Shown here: piece after piece, positions 39,424-46,955 of the stretch
How positions within the stretch are numbered: position 1 is the stretch's first letter
How the letters are laid out: every line of letters starts with the position of its first letter
From: a virus
Strand: one strand, 5' to 3'
IMG/VR virus record: IMGVR_UViG_3300044490_000050
Span: 1 to 47,671 of that record
DNA length: 47,671 nucleotides
The notes under the pieces: model-generated
Databases searched by the model: none
What the model was told of the DNA's origin: nothing
The model's input: the letters and a program-made list of their open reading frames with translations, nothing else
Program-made: the position numbers and the translations under genes

Positions 39424-40620
39424 CTATGGTTTCTGTTGAAATTCAGCACCAGATGCAGAATAAGAATAAGTCCATCCATCAGTTTCTACTGAACCACGTC
39501 CATACATAAACTCAACTTGCAAGTTTGTAGATGCCCATAGAATCGTATGAGGAGTAATCCCATTAGCAAAATAAGGATACATAACTGGAGTAACACCCCA
39601 AGTTGCTGTTCCGTTAAACTTTCTATCTGATGGATAGATTGTTGGGAGATAAGATACAATATCTTTAAATTCCCAATCATGATCATAAAATGTTGGGGCC
39701 ATGCCTCCACGATAAACATGGCCAATTGTATTAGCTCTTCTAAATCTCATAGAGAAGTTATAATTTCGTCCACCTTTTAGTTTTACAAGTCCTGGAACTT
39801 GTAGAATAGACATATGCTGATCACGAATAGTTAAATCTTGCAATTGCTTCCAAGAACAATATGCAGCTTGAACTCCTGTTGAAGAGATTTTTACATTTGG
39901 ATTAGTATTTGCAAACTCGTCAGAATATACATGTGGATTCGTATCAACAAACAATCCACAACGAGTTACTCCGTCATTAAATGAACATTGCTCAGGAGAT
40001 AGAAATTCAACTCCTTCCATGTCGAAAAACATATTAAACATAGCTTTAGAAAATTTCAATGCTCCACAAGCATTTCCAGTAACCTTTGCAACGCATGGTT
40101 CATGGACATATACACGTCCAGATGCATGTGGAACAGTCAACCAATAAGAATAACATTCATCTTTAGAATATCTGGTCCACGGCCATTTAGCAGGCGGCCA
40201 TCCTGCTACTCCTGCACCTGGCGCAAGCAGAGATTCATTTATTCCATCTTGTTGCCAATCAAAATAGAATGATGGGCCAGGACGTCCAAGTAGTTCCATC
40301 ATTTCATGAGTTCTTACACCACTGATAAAATCAGGAGTATAAGCAAAAAGATCATCAGGAGCATCTCCTGTCTTTCTAAAATTAGATTCAAAGATTCCTT
40401 CTTGAAGTAGACGTTCATCAGAAATATAAGGATTAGTCCCAACGAACATATGTGTAAGTCTACCACCTGTATACATATTTACATGGTAATGAGTAAAAGT
40501 ACCAGTAATATCAGCGGCAAGAAATCCTTCTTTTAGAACTTTTTCAATCGTATAAAAGTTCTCATTAATCGCAGTGATTACAAGAGAACCTGAAAAAGTT
40601 TTAGTAAGAGTAATTGACAT
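39424..40620 (-). CDS. virion structural protein, probable tail/appendage (398 aa)
   Basis: Aromatic, Gly/Pro-rich beta protein with several Cys. The start MSITLTKTFSGSLVITAINE, followed by NFYTIEKVLKEGF, resembles the head-binding start of tail appendages in which a short strand precedes an I/V-x-x-x-x-I-N-x-x-F helix. The 236-aa protein at 41180 has a similar beginning, so both may attach to the same tail site. No lyase or spike-catalysis motif is visible. Its ATG overlaps the stop of the methylase-like gene (TAATG). Confidence 0.6.
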   Translation of the reverse strand: MSITLTKTFSGSLVITAINENFYTIEKVLKEGFLAADITGTFTHYHVNMYTGGRLTHMFVGTNPYISDERLLQEGIFESNFRKTGDAPDDLFAYTPDFISGVRTHEMMELLGRPGPSFYFDWQQDGINESLLAPGAGVAGWPPAKWPWTRYSKDECYSYWLTVPHASGRVYVHEPCVAKVTGNACGALKFSKAMFNMFFDMEGVEFLSPEQCSFNDGVTRCGLFVDTNPHVYSDEFANTNPNVKISSTGVQAAYCSWKQLQDLTIRDQHMSILQVPGLVKLKGGRNYNFSMRFRRANTIGHVYRGGMAPTFYDHDWEFKDIVSYLPTIYPSDRKFNGTATWGVTPVMYPYFANGITPHTILWASTNLQVEFMYGRGSVETDGWTYSYSASGAEFQQKP

Positions 40621-41183
40621 TAGTCTTTCTCAATAAGCAAATGTGACCATTGATTAGCCATAGCATATGCTACGCCAGAAAATGTTCTACTTCTTAATCT
40701 TGGATCTCTAACAACAGTATGAGCATAAGAAGCAAGATTATCTTTTTTGAAGTTAGTTGTTCTAAGAAGAAATGGAAATCCTTTTAACCATATACATGTT
40801 TTTTTTCTATACAAATGTCCAAACTCTGATGGATCTATATACTGAGATGGTGTTTTATATCTACTCATAATACCTACAGGATTTTCTATACAAACATACT
40901 TGGCCTTCGATTTAAGAAACATCATAAAAAAAGATATTGCTTCTTTTTGTAATACTTCTTTTTTATAAAAATGCCTTGCTCCAGACGATGCCAGATGAGT
41001 GCATGGAGGAAACGCAATAATAGCATTAAAGTCATTGATTATTTCTCTAACATCACATTTAATGTGCCATTCTGGATGTTCTCCGGATGTATCAATAATA
41101 TCATTAGAAAATGCTTCGACGCCACATTTTCTAAATTCTTTCGTTACTACTTGTGATTCTTCACATGCTACAAGTAATTTCAT
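40620..41183 (-). CDS. DNA cytosine-methyltransferase-like protein
   Basis: 187 aa. LLVACEESQVVTKEFRKCGV is an AdoMet-binding motif I-like start, with AFSNDIID next. IIAFPPCTHLASSGARHF carries the PPC loop with the catalytic-type Cys, and CIENPVGI corresponds to motif VI (EN-V). The protein is only half the size of classical C5 methylases and lacks an obvious target-recognition domain. It belongs to the short phage branch with FPPCT and ENPVG, whose activity is mostly untested. It is inserted in the tail-gene cluster with 4-5-bp overlaps on both sides, so it is co-expressed late. Confidence 0.7.
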   Translation of the reverse strand: MKLLVACEESQVVTKEFRKCGVEAFSNDIIDTSGEHPEWHIKCDVREIINDFNAIIAFPPCTHLASSGARHFYKKEVLQKEAISFFMMFLKSKAKYVCIENPVGIMSRYKTPSQYIDPSEFGHLYRKKTCIWLKGFPFLLRTTNFKKDNLASYAHTVVRDPRLRSRTFSGVAYAMANQWSHLLIEKD

Positions 41184-41890
41184 TGTCCGTTATCCCTTGC
41201 ATAAGCAAACATATACAATCTGTCAAATACACCAATAGCATCAGTTGTTCCACCTTGCATTCTAATAGTAGTCTTATATCTATCAAATCCATATGCTGTT
41301 TCTTCTGATACAGAAGAAGGGCCGAATGCAGCAGTTACAATAACCGGTCTTTGTAGTCCAGCAGATGGAGGAAGCCATCCAGCAACTCCAGTCATATAAT
41401 GTGCCTGCGAACCTCCGCCACCACCAAGAGGAGCAAAAGCAGAATAACCATTAGGATCAGCACGATCTACTCCATAGTTGATTTCAGTATTAGGTAATAC
41501 TGTATAAACCAAAGTAGATGCATTACGCTTAGCGTATCCAAACTTTGTATTAAGACTTTGATAGTAATATCCATAATACCATGTTTCAACTACAATAGCG
41601 ATATTTTTATTGAATGTAGGTTGAAACTCAAGATAAGGTCTTTCAGTCGTATACTGATTTCCATCATGAGGAATATGACCTAACGTATCAATATCAAGTC
41701 CAAGAGCCCTTGCTGACAATCCAAAATAAACTGGTTCTTCGAGATGCCTATATCTAATAGTATTCAACTTAAACTGATCAGATGAAAGTCCTGCATTAAC
41801 TTGAGTTTCAATCTCTGTAAATAAAGTTACAAGTTCAGAGGCTTTAAATAGACTCTGATCAAGTGTAATAGAGAATTGAATTTTAGACAT
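41180..41890 (-). CDS. virion structural protein, probable tail/appendage (236 aa)
   Basis: Beta-rich protein. N-terminus ITLDQSLFKASELVTLFTEI, then a Tyr/Asn-rich body with a Gly run (PLGGGGGSQAHYMTGVAGWL). The C-terminal motif IGVFDRLYMFAYARDNGQ is typical of small tail or neck proteins. Related in its opening to the 398-aa protein. The gene is preceded by a 16-bp tandem duplication in the spacer. The role is inferred from its place between nozzle and ejection genes. Confidence 0.55.
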   Translation of the reverse strand: MSKIQFSITLDQSLFKASELVTLFTEIETQVNAGLSSDQFKLNTIRYRHLEEPVYFGLSARALGLDIDTLGHIPHDGNQYTTERPYLEFQPTFNKNIAIVVETWYYGYYYQSLNTKFGYAKRNASTLVYTVLPNTEINYGVDRADPNGYSAFAPLGGGGGSQAHYMTGVAGWLPPSAGLQRPVIVTAAFGPSSVSEETAYGFDRYKTTIRMQGGTTDAIGVFDRLYMFAYARDNGQ

Positions 41891-41914
41891 TCTTGTACTC
41901 AGATATTCTTGTAC

Positions 41915-42535
41915 TCAGACATTCTTGAATTTCACCAAAGAAAGAGAGGCACGCTTAATTTTCAACTCTCCACCTGGATTCATACCAACAACCACTCCAA
42001 CAAGAGCAGGCGAATCATCTGCAAGTTCTGCTATAGCAGTACCTCCAAGGGAAATCTCGTTTCCATTTACATAGTATACATTTGGCGCAAGCGGATCAGA
42101 CGCAACTCCATACCTCGCTGAAAACGGATTCATTACATACGATCTGTCTGCTGGAAGTTTTACATCTCCAATAAACGGAAAACCAATAGCAAACCAAGTA
42201 GTAGCATTACGAACTTCAATATCAATGTTCCAAATAATTTTATACGAAGATGCTCCATCGTAACCTGATACACTAATCTTTGTATCTCTTACTACTTCAA
42301 AATCTCCATTAACCCATTGATCTCCGGAATAGTCCGTAGCAGTCGGTTTATTCCAAGCATAGGCTAAATCTATAAAATCAGATAAACCAAGATCCTGTCT
42401 CGAAAATTGTTTAAGTCCAATAGCTCCATCATCAACATAAGATAGATTCGCCGCTGAATTCATAAATAATTCTTCGAGAATCCGTCTATCAATGGATTCT
42501 CCAGCAACAAGAATATGCAGTCTATTGTGAAACAT
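41915..42535 (-). CDS. virion structural protein (206 aa)
   Basis: Begins MFHNRLHILVAGESIDRRIL and then is beta-rich with many Asp, Gly and aromatic residues (TKISVSGYDGASSYKIIWNI), ending LSLVKFKNV. No motif. Together with the 236- and 398-aa genes it forms the block between the nozzle and the ejection proteins, where head-tail completion or appendage genes are found in podoviruses. Unrecognised family. Confidence 0.6.
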   Translation of the reverse strand: MFHNRLHILVAGESIDRRILEELFMNSAANLSYVDDGAIGLKQFSRQDLGLSDFIDLAYAWNKPTATDYSGDQWVNGDFEVVRDTKISVSGYDGASSYKIIWNIDIEVRNATTWFAIGFPFIGDVKLPADRSYVMNPFSARYGVASDPLAPNVYYVNGNEISLGGTAIAELADDSPALVGVVVGMNPGGELKIKRASLSLVKFKNV

Positions 42536-42552
42536 TTTGTTGAATAATCTCG

Positions 42553-42705
42553 TTAAATGATTATTCTATCTTCTTTACGAGTTTTAAGATTTAACTCTTT
42601 AAGTTGAATAGTAATACGCTTATTAAATGAAGATTCATCAGATAAAGGTTCATCAAGACCTATCTTTTTCATCACAAGTTTATCTGATAGTGATTTAATT
42701 CTCAT
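42553..42705 (-). CDS. 50-aa basic hypothetical peptide
   Basis: Short frame filling the gap between nozzle and 206-aa genes: MRIKSLSDKLVMKKIGLDEP, then a charged helical remainder ending RKEDRIII. Codon use matches its AT-rich neighbours. There is no clear Shine-Dalgarno. It starts 10 bp after the nozzle stop within a duplicated AATAATGAG sequence, so it would depend on coupling. Plausible but not certain. Confidence 0.45.
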   Translation of the reverse strand: MRIKSLSDKLVMKKIGLDEPLSDESSFNKRITIQLKELNLKTRKEDRIII

Positions 42706-42715
42706 TATTTACTCA

Positions 42716-44743
42716 TTATTCACTCATAGCTTTATCTTCGCCATCAGTAAAGTCAATATAAACTGCTCTGATACGTTGCGGTTTTCCTACTTCAAAGGAG
42801 AAAAGAAGACTATGTTTTACTCCACCTACATGCTCTGTAAGTTCTGATACTAACATTACTTCATTCGGCGAAACCCATTTGACATCTTCACCAAAGACAG
42901 CACCAGTCTTATTAAAATACTGTTTATAGTTATCAGCTTTAAACAATCTTGTGGAAGATGGATACGTTCGTCCTACACCAACTTCGTATGAAAACTCGTC
43001 TTCGTTAGACACTTGAATACTTAAAGTTGCACACGACCTCGGATCAAGTACGAGTCCGATTTGCGCAATTCCACGTTCTTGATACAAAGTAGAATTCTTT
43101 GGGACTATCCCTTTTAGATGCAAAGTTGCTACAGGATAAGAGTTGCCATTATAAAGAACATAAATACTATCTTTTACTCCAAGAATACAATCTTCTGCGA
43201 CAACAATATCATTGATATTTTCATCTATAATATACCACCTTTTTGTAGGAAGATGAAACATAAGAATAACTTTAGACTTGTTTAAATACATTGTGCTAAA
43301 AAAGTACCATTCTCCAGTAATTACTGCCTTAGTTGTTGGATCAGATTTAGAAACATACTCCGGTTTGAGGAAATAAGGAGTATCAACTTCTTCAAATCTA
43401 GATCCATCGAACATATAAAATCCATCATTGAAGTAGCCAAACGCCACATCACGATAGACAGCAAATGAACCCGAATAATAAGAACCCTTATTTTCATAAG
43501 TTTCAAGATGAAGGACATTTCCATTATTATCAGTATAAAGAATTTCACAAGTCTTATCGGTAATAATCATAAGACGATCACCAATAGGAAGTGCAGACTG
43601 AAATTCTCCTTTTGGTTTATAAAAATTAGAAGTCAGTCTAAATTGACCATTTTTATTTTCGTCCGAAAAATAAATCGTATTTTCGGAAACAACACCAATC
43701 CTCGCACCCCAAGAAAATCCATACTTAGATGAAGGAGGAGGTGAAATACCAAAATCAATAAGCGTATCATTTGCAATATCTGCATCGCTGCGTCGCGCAG
43801 TATATCTTTGTTGAGTTATATTAGATTGAAACCAATCTCTATAAAACAAAGACTGATCACCACCTTTAAGTTCATGTAAATTTGTAGTACGTCCAATTCC
43901 TACAAAATGAATGTGCTCATTCTCAATAGGATTAACCCATTCAACAGTCGCCCAATTTTTAATAGCATAAACTCCTGGAGACATTACAGTATTTTCTTCA
44001 TCCTTACCAACAAAGACAACTGGAGATGCAATAGAAGGTCGACCCTGATTACCATCTCTATCATAAAACACCACACACCAAGAGTAAAATCCTGGAATAC
44101 GTTCAGTATCTACAACTTGATTTCCAAGATTATTCTCAGGAGGAGAACCTGGAGGCCACAATCCTCTAAAGTTCCAATGTCCATCAGGAAAATATGTAGC
44201 ATTTGGAAGCAAAGGATTTGCACCAGACATATCCGCTCTATAACGAATAAATGGATCTTCATGAACGATAACAGTAGGAGGTGCTGGAATCTCAGTAACT
44301 CCAAGAGGAGTTACATCTTGATAACCATCCCACTGCATCACCGGATCGCCTTGATTGCAAATAATAAGACGATTTTTATGGACAAACATTTGAGGATACG
44401 CTACACTATTTATAGTGTAACCACGAAAAGTATAAAGTTCCCTACATGAATTACCTACTACTTCATATAGTTTGTATCCAACGACAAATACAATATGTTC
44501 GTTAGAGAAAATATCTCTAAAGATTATAATTCTTGAATACGTTCCAAGACTCAGAGAAGGAGGAGTACCTCTTGTATTCGATTGAGGAGTTTCGCGAAGA
44601 AAATAATCAGTCTTTCCAGGATAATTTACAAGATACTCCTGATCATCTGGATAAAAATTACGAGTTCTTAAAGACAAAACTTCACCTGCCGAAATTGGCA
44701 GATCAGAAACTCCATTAAGAGGAACAAGTACGTGAATTGACAT
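42716..44743 (-). CDS. tail nozzle / DNA-stabilisation protein (T7 gp12 or P22 gp10-like)
   Basis: A 675-aa beta-rich protein. Several segments have propeller-like form: SRIIIFRDIFSNEHIVFVVG, QMFVHKNRLIICNQGDPVMQ followed by WDGY, and YFNDGFYMFDGSRFEE. This is the usual look of podovirus nozzle and packaged-DNA-stabilisation proteins. It is located right after the adaptor gene, as expected. It would form the distal tube that seals DNA and docks appendages. A long AT-rich octamer repeat lies just before its ribosome site. Assigned by pattern and order, not by a strict signature. Confidence 0.6.
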   Translation of the reverse strand: MSIHVLVPLNGVSDLPISAGEVLSLRTRNFYPDDQEYLVNYPGKTDYFLRETPQSNTRGTPPSLSLGTYSRIIIFRDIFSNEHIVFVVGYKLYEVVGNSCRELYTFRGYTINSVAYPQMFVHKNRLIICNQGDPVMQWDGYQDVTPLGVTEIPAPPTVIVHEDPFIRYRADMSGANPLLPNATYFPDGHWNFRGLWPPGSPPENNLGNQVVDTERIPGFYSWCVVFYDRDGNQGRPSIASPVVFVGKDEENTVMSPGVYAIKNWATVEWVNPIENEHIHFVGIGRTTNLHELKGGDQSLFYRDWFQSNITQQRYTARRSDADIANDTLIDFGISPPPSSKYGFSWGARIGVVSENTIYFSDENKNGQFRLTSNFYKPKGEFQSALPIGDRLMIITDKTCEILYTDNNGNVLHLETYENKGSYYSGSFAVYRDVAFGYFNDGFYMFDGSRFEEVDTPYFLKPEYVSKSDPTTKAVITGEWYFFSTMYLNKSKVILMFHLPTKRWYIIDENINDIVVAEDCILGVKDSIYVLYNGNSYPVATLHLKGIVPKNSTLYQERGIAQIGLVLDPRSCATLSIQVSNEDEFSYEVGVGRTYPSSTRLFKADNYKQYFNKTGAVFGEDVKWVSPNEVMLVSELTEHVGGVKHSLLFSFEVGKPQRIRAVYIDFTDGEDKAMSE

Positions 44744-44808
44744 ACTATTTATATCCTATTCTATTATCTTATTATCTTATTATCTTATTATCTTATTATC
44801 TTATTATA
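44744..44808. repeat. AT-rich 8-bp tandem repeat between adaptor and nozzle genes
   Basis: CTTATTAT is repeated about five times (44768-44806), followed by ATTA. Non-coding spacer; on the minus strand ATAATAAG repeats precede the GGATATAAATAGT ribosome site of the nozzle gene. Slippage-prone, and may tune translation. Confidence 0.85.
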
Positions 44809-46104
44809 TTAACAATACCCAGCAGGCAATTTCAAAGTAGATGGATCAAATTCAAGAGCACTATCATACATTCCAACATAAGGAGACTGATGTACGAGTC
44901 CTCCAAGTTCAGGATCAGCATCTTCATCAATTTCTTTTGTAAGAAGACGTCCAAGATGACGTTCAAATGCCTCGATCATAAGAATAGCTTTTTCTGGTTC
45001 CTTATTGTTGAAAGCAATCATATGCGTTTCAAAAAGCCTAATCAAATCAGTATCATCTCCAACTTGGAGAATATCAGAAAGTTGAAGTCTCTGACTCCAA
45101 TTATTAACAACACGAAGTTCTACTGTATAAACATCATCTGGATATTCATACAAAGAAACACGCATCCAACGACCATTGTAATGGCGATCATTGTAAATCA
45201 AAGTTGAGTCTGCAATAGCGATACTGATAGTCGATGTAGAAGACAAAGATACTTTTTCTCCTACTTTAAAGAAAGGTCTACGAACATTTTCGTTTACTGC
45301 ATCTGCTTTAGCATTTGCATATAGTACAAGTTTATACCCGTTTTCACCGATATTTGTAGCTCCAGATGCTCTATAATATGCAGTATATGCCTTTCCTGAT
45401 ACATCCTGTTTCAGAATAGGTCCAGGCAAAGATTGTTGTCCAGTTTCAGGATCTTCGTATACAAAAAAGAAAGAATGATTTCCGACATCAAGTCCTGTAC
45501 CAGCAGCAGTATCTACAATATATGGAGGATATTTTGGAGTAGGAATGCGAGTATCAGTTCTATCAAGATGATAAGAAGTTGGTTGAGTTTCTGTAGGATA
45601 AGTATAAGAATATCCACGATAATTTCTATATTCTTGTTCATCAGAAACTCGGAAAAGATCGCATTGATCAAGACGTACCGTCTTAATAGCAGAAGTTTTA
45701 ACTGCAACATCTCTACGATATAGAGTTATAATTAGTCCAGAAGTAGTAGGACCAGTATAAATTCTATTCAAAGTAATATCTTTACTCGTAGGCCAACATA
45801 CAGCAATAACAACATAAACTTCTTCATTAAGAATTATTTCTCGTCCAACCATATCTGTTGTTGCAGTACATGCTGTAGCTGTAGAAATTACATTACTTCC
45901 ACGAGTAGCTGTATAAGTCTGTTGTGCTGGAAGAGTTACTGATATACGAGTTGCACGAAAATCATTACGCCAATTCCAAGACCAAGGCAAATTTTTTATA
46001 CGATCCCAAGTCTCTTCAAGATATTGAATAAACAAATCTCTTGCAGATGACTTATTATGGTCAATCATCATCCGTTCTACAAGAAGAGAGACCAAGTATT
46101 GCAT
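44809..46104 (-). CDS. head-tail adaptor (tail tube A / P22 gp4-like) protein
   Basis: 431 aa. An N-terminal helical part (SARDLFIQYLEETWDRIKNL followed by PWSWNW) has the helix-plus-tryptophan pattern of portal-adaptor proteins. A long beta domain follows (VTLPAQQTYTATRGSNVIST), then a helical C-terminus (PEKAILMIEAFERHLGRLLT). It precedes the nozzle, consistent with T7 gp11 or P22 gp4. A hairpin and ~150 bp separate it from the capsid-side gene upstream. Call by architecture and synteny. Confidence 0.55.
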   Translation of the reverse strand: MQYLVSLLVERMMIDHNKSSARDLFIQYLEETWDRIKNLPWSWNWRNDFRATRISVTLPAQQTYTATRGSNVISTATACTATTDMVGREIILNEEVYVVIAVCWPTSKDITLNRIYTGPTTSGLIITLYRRDVAVKTSAIKTVRLDQCDLFRVSDEQEYRNYRGYSYTYPTETQPTSYHLDRTDTRIPTPKYPPYIVDTAAGTGLDVGNHSFFFVYEDPETGQQSLPGPILKQDVSGKAYTAYYRASGATNIGENGYKLVLYANAKADAVNENVRRPFFKVGEKVSLSSTSTISIAIADSTLIYNDRHYNGRWMRVSLYEYPDDVYTVELRVVNNWSQRLQLSDILQVGDDTDLIRLFETHMIAFNNKEPEKAILMIEAFERHLGRLLTKEIDEDADPELGGLVHQSPYVGMYDSALEFDPSTLKLPAGYC

Positions 46105-46174
46105 GAGAAATCCATTAATGATTTTATTAACTCATTAACAATGATTTCATCTAAAAGTAAGATACACATGGAAA

Positions 46175-46215
46175 GTGTCGTATTGATGAGAAGTACCAAA
46201 GAATCAATACGACAC
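46175..46215 (-). terminator. 13-bp hairpin between capsid-side and tail genes
   Basis: GTGTCGTATTGAT (46175-46187) pairs perfectly with ATCAATACGACAC (46203-46215) over 15 nt. A second small stem CTACAC/GTGTAG is at 46230-46244. On the minus strand TTTCC follows the stem, a poor T tract. It may partly terminate the late transcript after the most abundant structural genes. Confidence 0.55.
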
Positions 46216-46253
46216 CAACCATCTATATCCTACACTAAGTGTAGTCTAACTAC

Positions 46254-46943
46254 TCAAGGATCAAAATGCCTTGGAGGCATACAGAGACGACACATCCCAT
46301 ACGCTCCTGTCAGCACGGCTGCTTTCGCGCGTCCGATTGCACGTTCAAGCCAGTTGTGCTCTTCACAGATTTCCTGCGTCTGAGGCCCGGCTTCAACATA
46401 CGCAGCAGAAGTCGCCATCGCTCCGGATGCCGCAGTAGTCAGCAACGCCTCATCGAGGGAACCGCCAGAGTTCTTGTGTTCACAGACGCCATTTCTGATG
46501 ACCCAGATTGCATCACCAACTTCAAGAGCATCCTCGACACAAGAGTCATTTGCACGAGGAGACGTATAGTAGTATGGAAACATCATCCCGGCGATGGTGT
46601 ACTGCGTATCAGTCGCATCGGTGACTGCTCCATCTTCTCCAAGCAGAAGACCTCGAACCTGCGTCGCTGCTCCGGAGAACAAAGTCAACGAAGCAGCAGT
46701 CATGATGTAGAGAGTCAACTCAACATCATAATCCGTGTAGTTCGATCCATTGTAGTGATGGTAGATACACTTTCGAGACTGCTTGAACAGATGCGCATCC
46801 GCACCATCTCCAAGCATCCTGTCAAGTTCTGCCTTCTTGATGATTCGATTTGGAGGACCAAAAGAAGACCAGAAGTTGTTATCAACATCAGTCCAGTAGT
46901 GATCTTCTGGACGAGCAAACGGGAGAGTAAGAGTGACAGCCAT
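46254..46943 (-). CDS. virion protein, probable head decoration or completion (229 aa)
   Basis: The strong site AAGGAGTCTACA precedes the ATG at 46943. It begins MAVTLTLPFARPEDHYWTDV, and has a mid-section (DVELTLYIMTAASLTLFSGA) and an Ala-rich C-terminal part with a pair of CRLC cysteines. Codon use is GC-rich, unlike the tail genes downstream and like the repeat protein upstream, suggesting high expression as for capsid components. Too small and atypical to be called the major capsid protein. Family not recognised. Confidence 0.6.
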   Translation of the reverse strand: MAVTLTLPFARPEDHYWTDVDNNFWSSFGPPNRIIKKAELDRMLGDGADAHLFKQSRKCIYHHYNGSNYTDYDVELTLYIMTAASLTLFSGAATQVRGLLLGEDGAVTDATDTQYTIAGMMFPYYYTSPRANDSCVEDALEVGDAIWVIRNGVCEHKNSGGSLDEALLTTAASGAMATSAAYVEAGPQTQEICEEHNWLERAIGRAKAAVLTGAYGMCRLCMPPRHFDP

Positions 46944-46955
46944 TGTAGACTCCTT

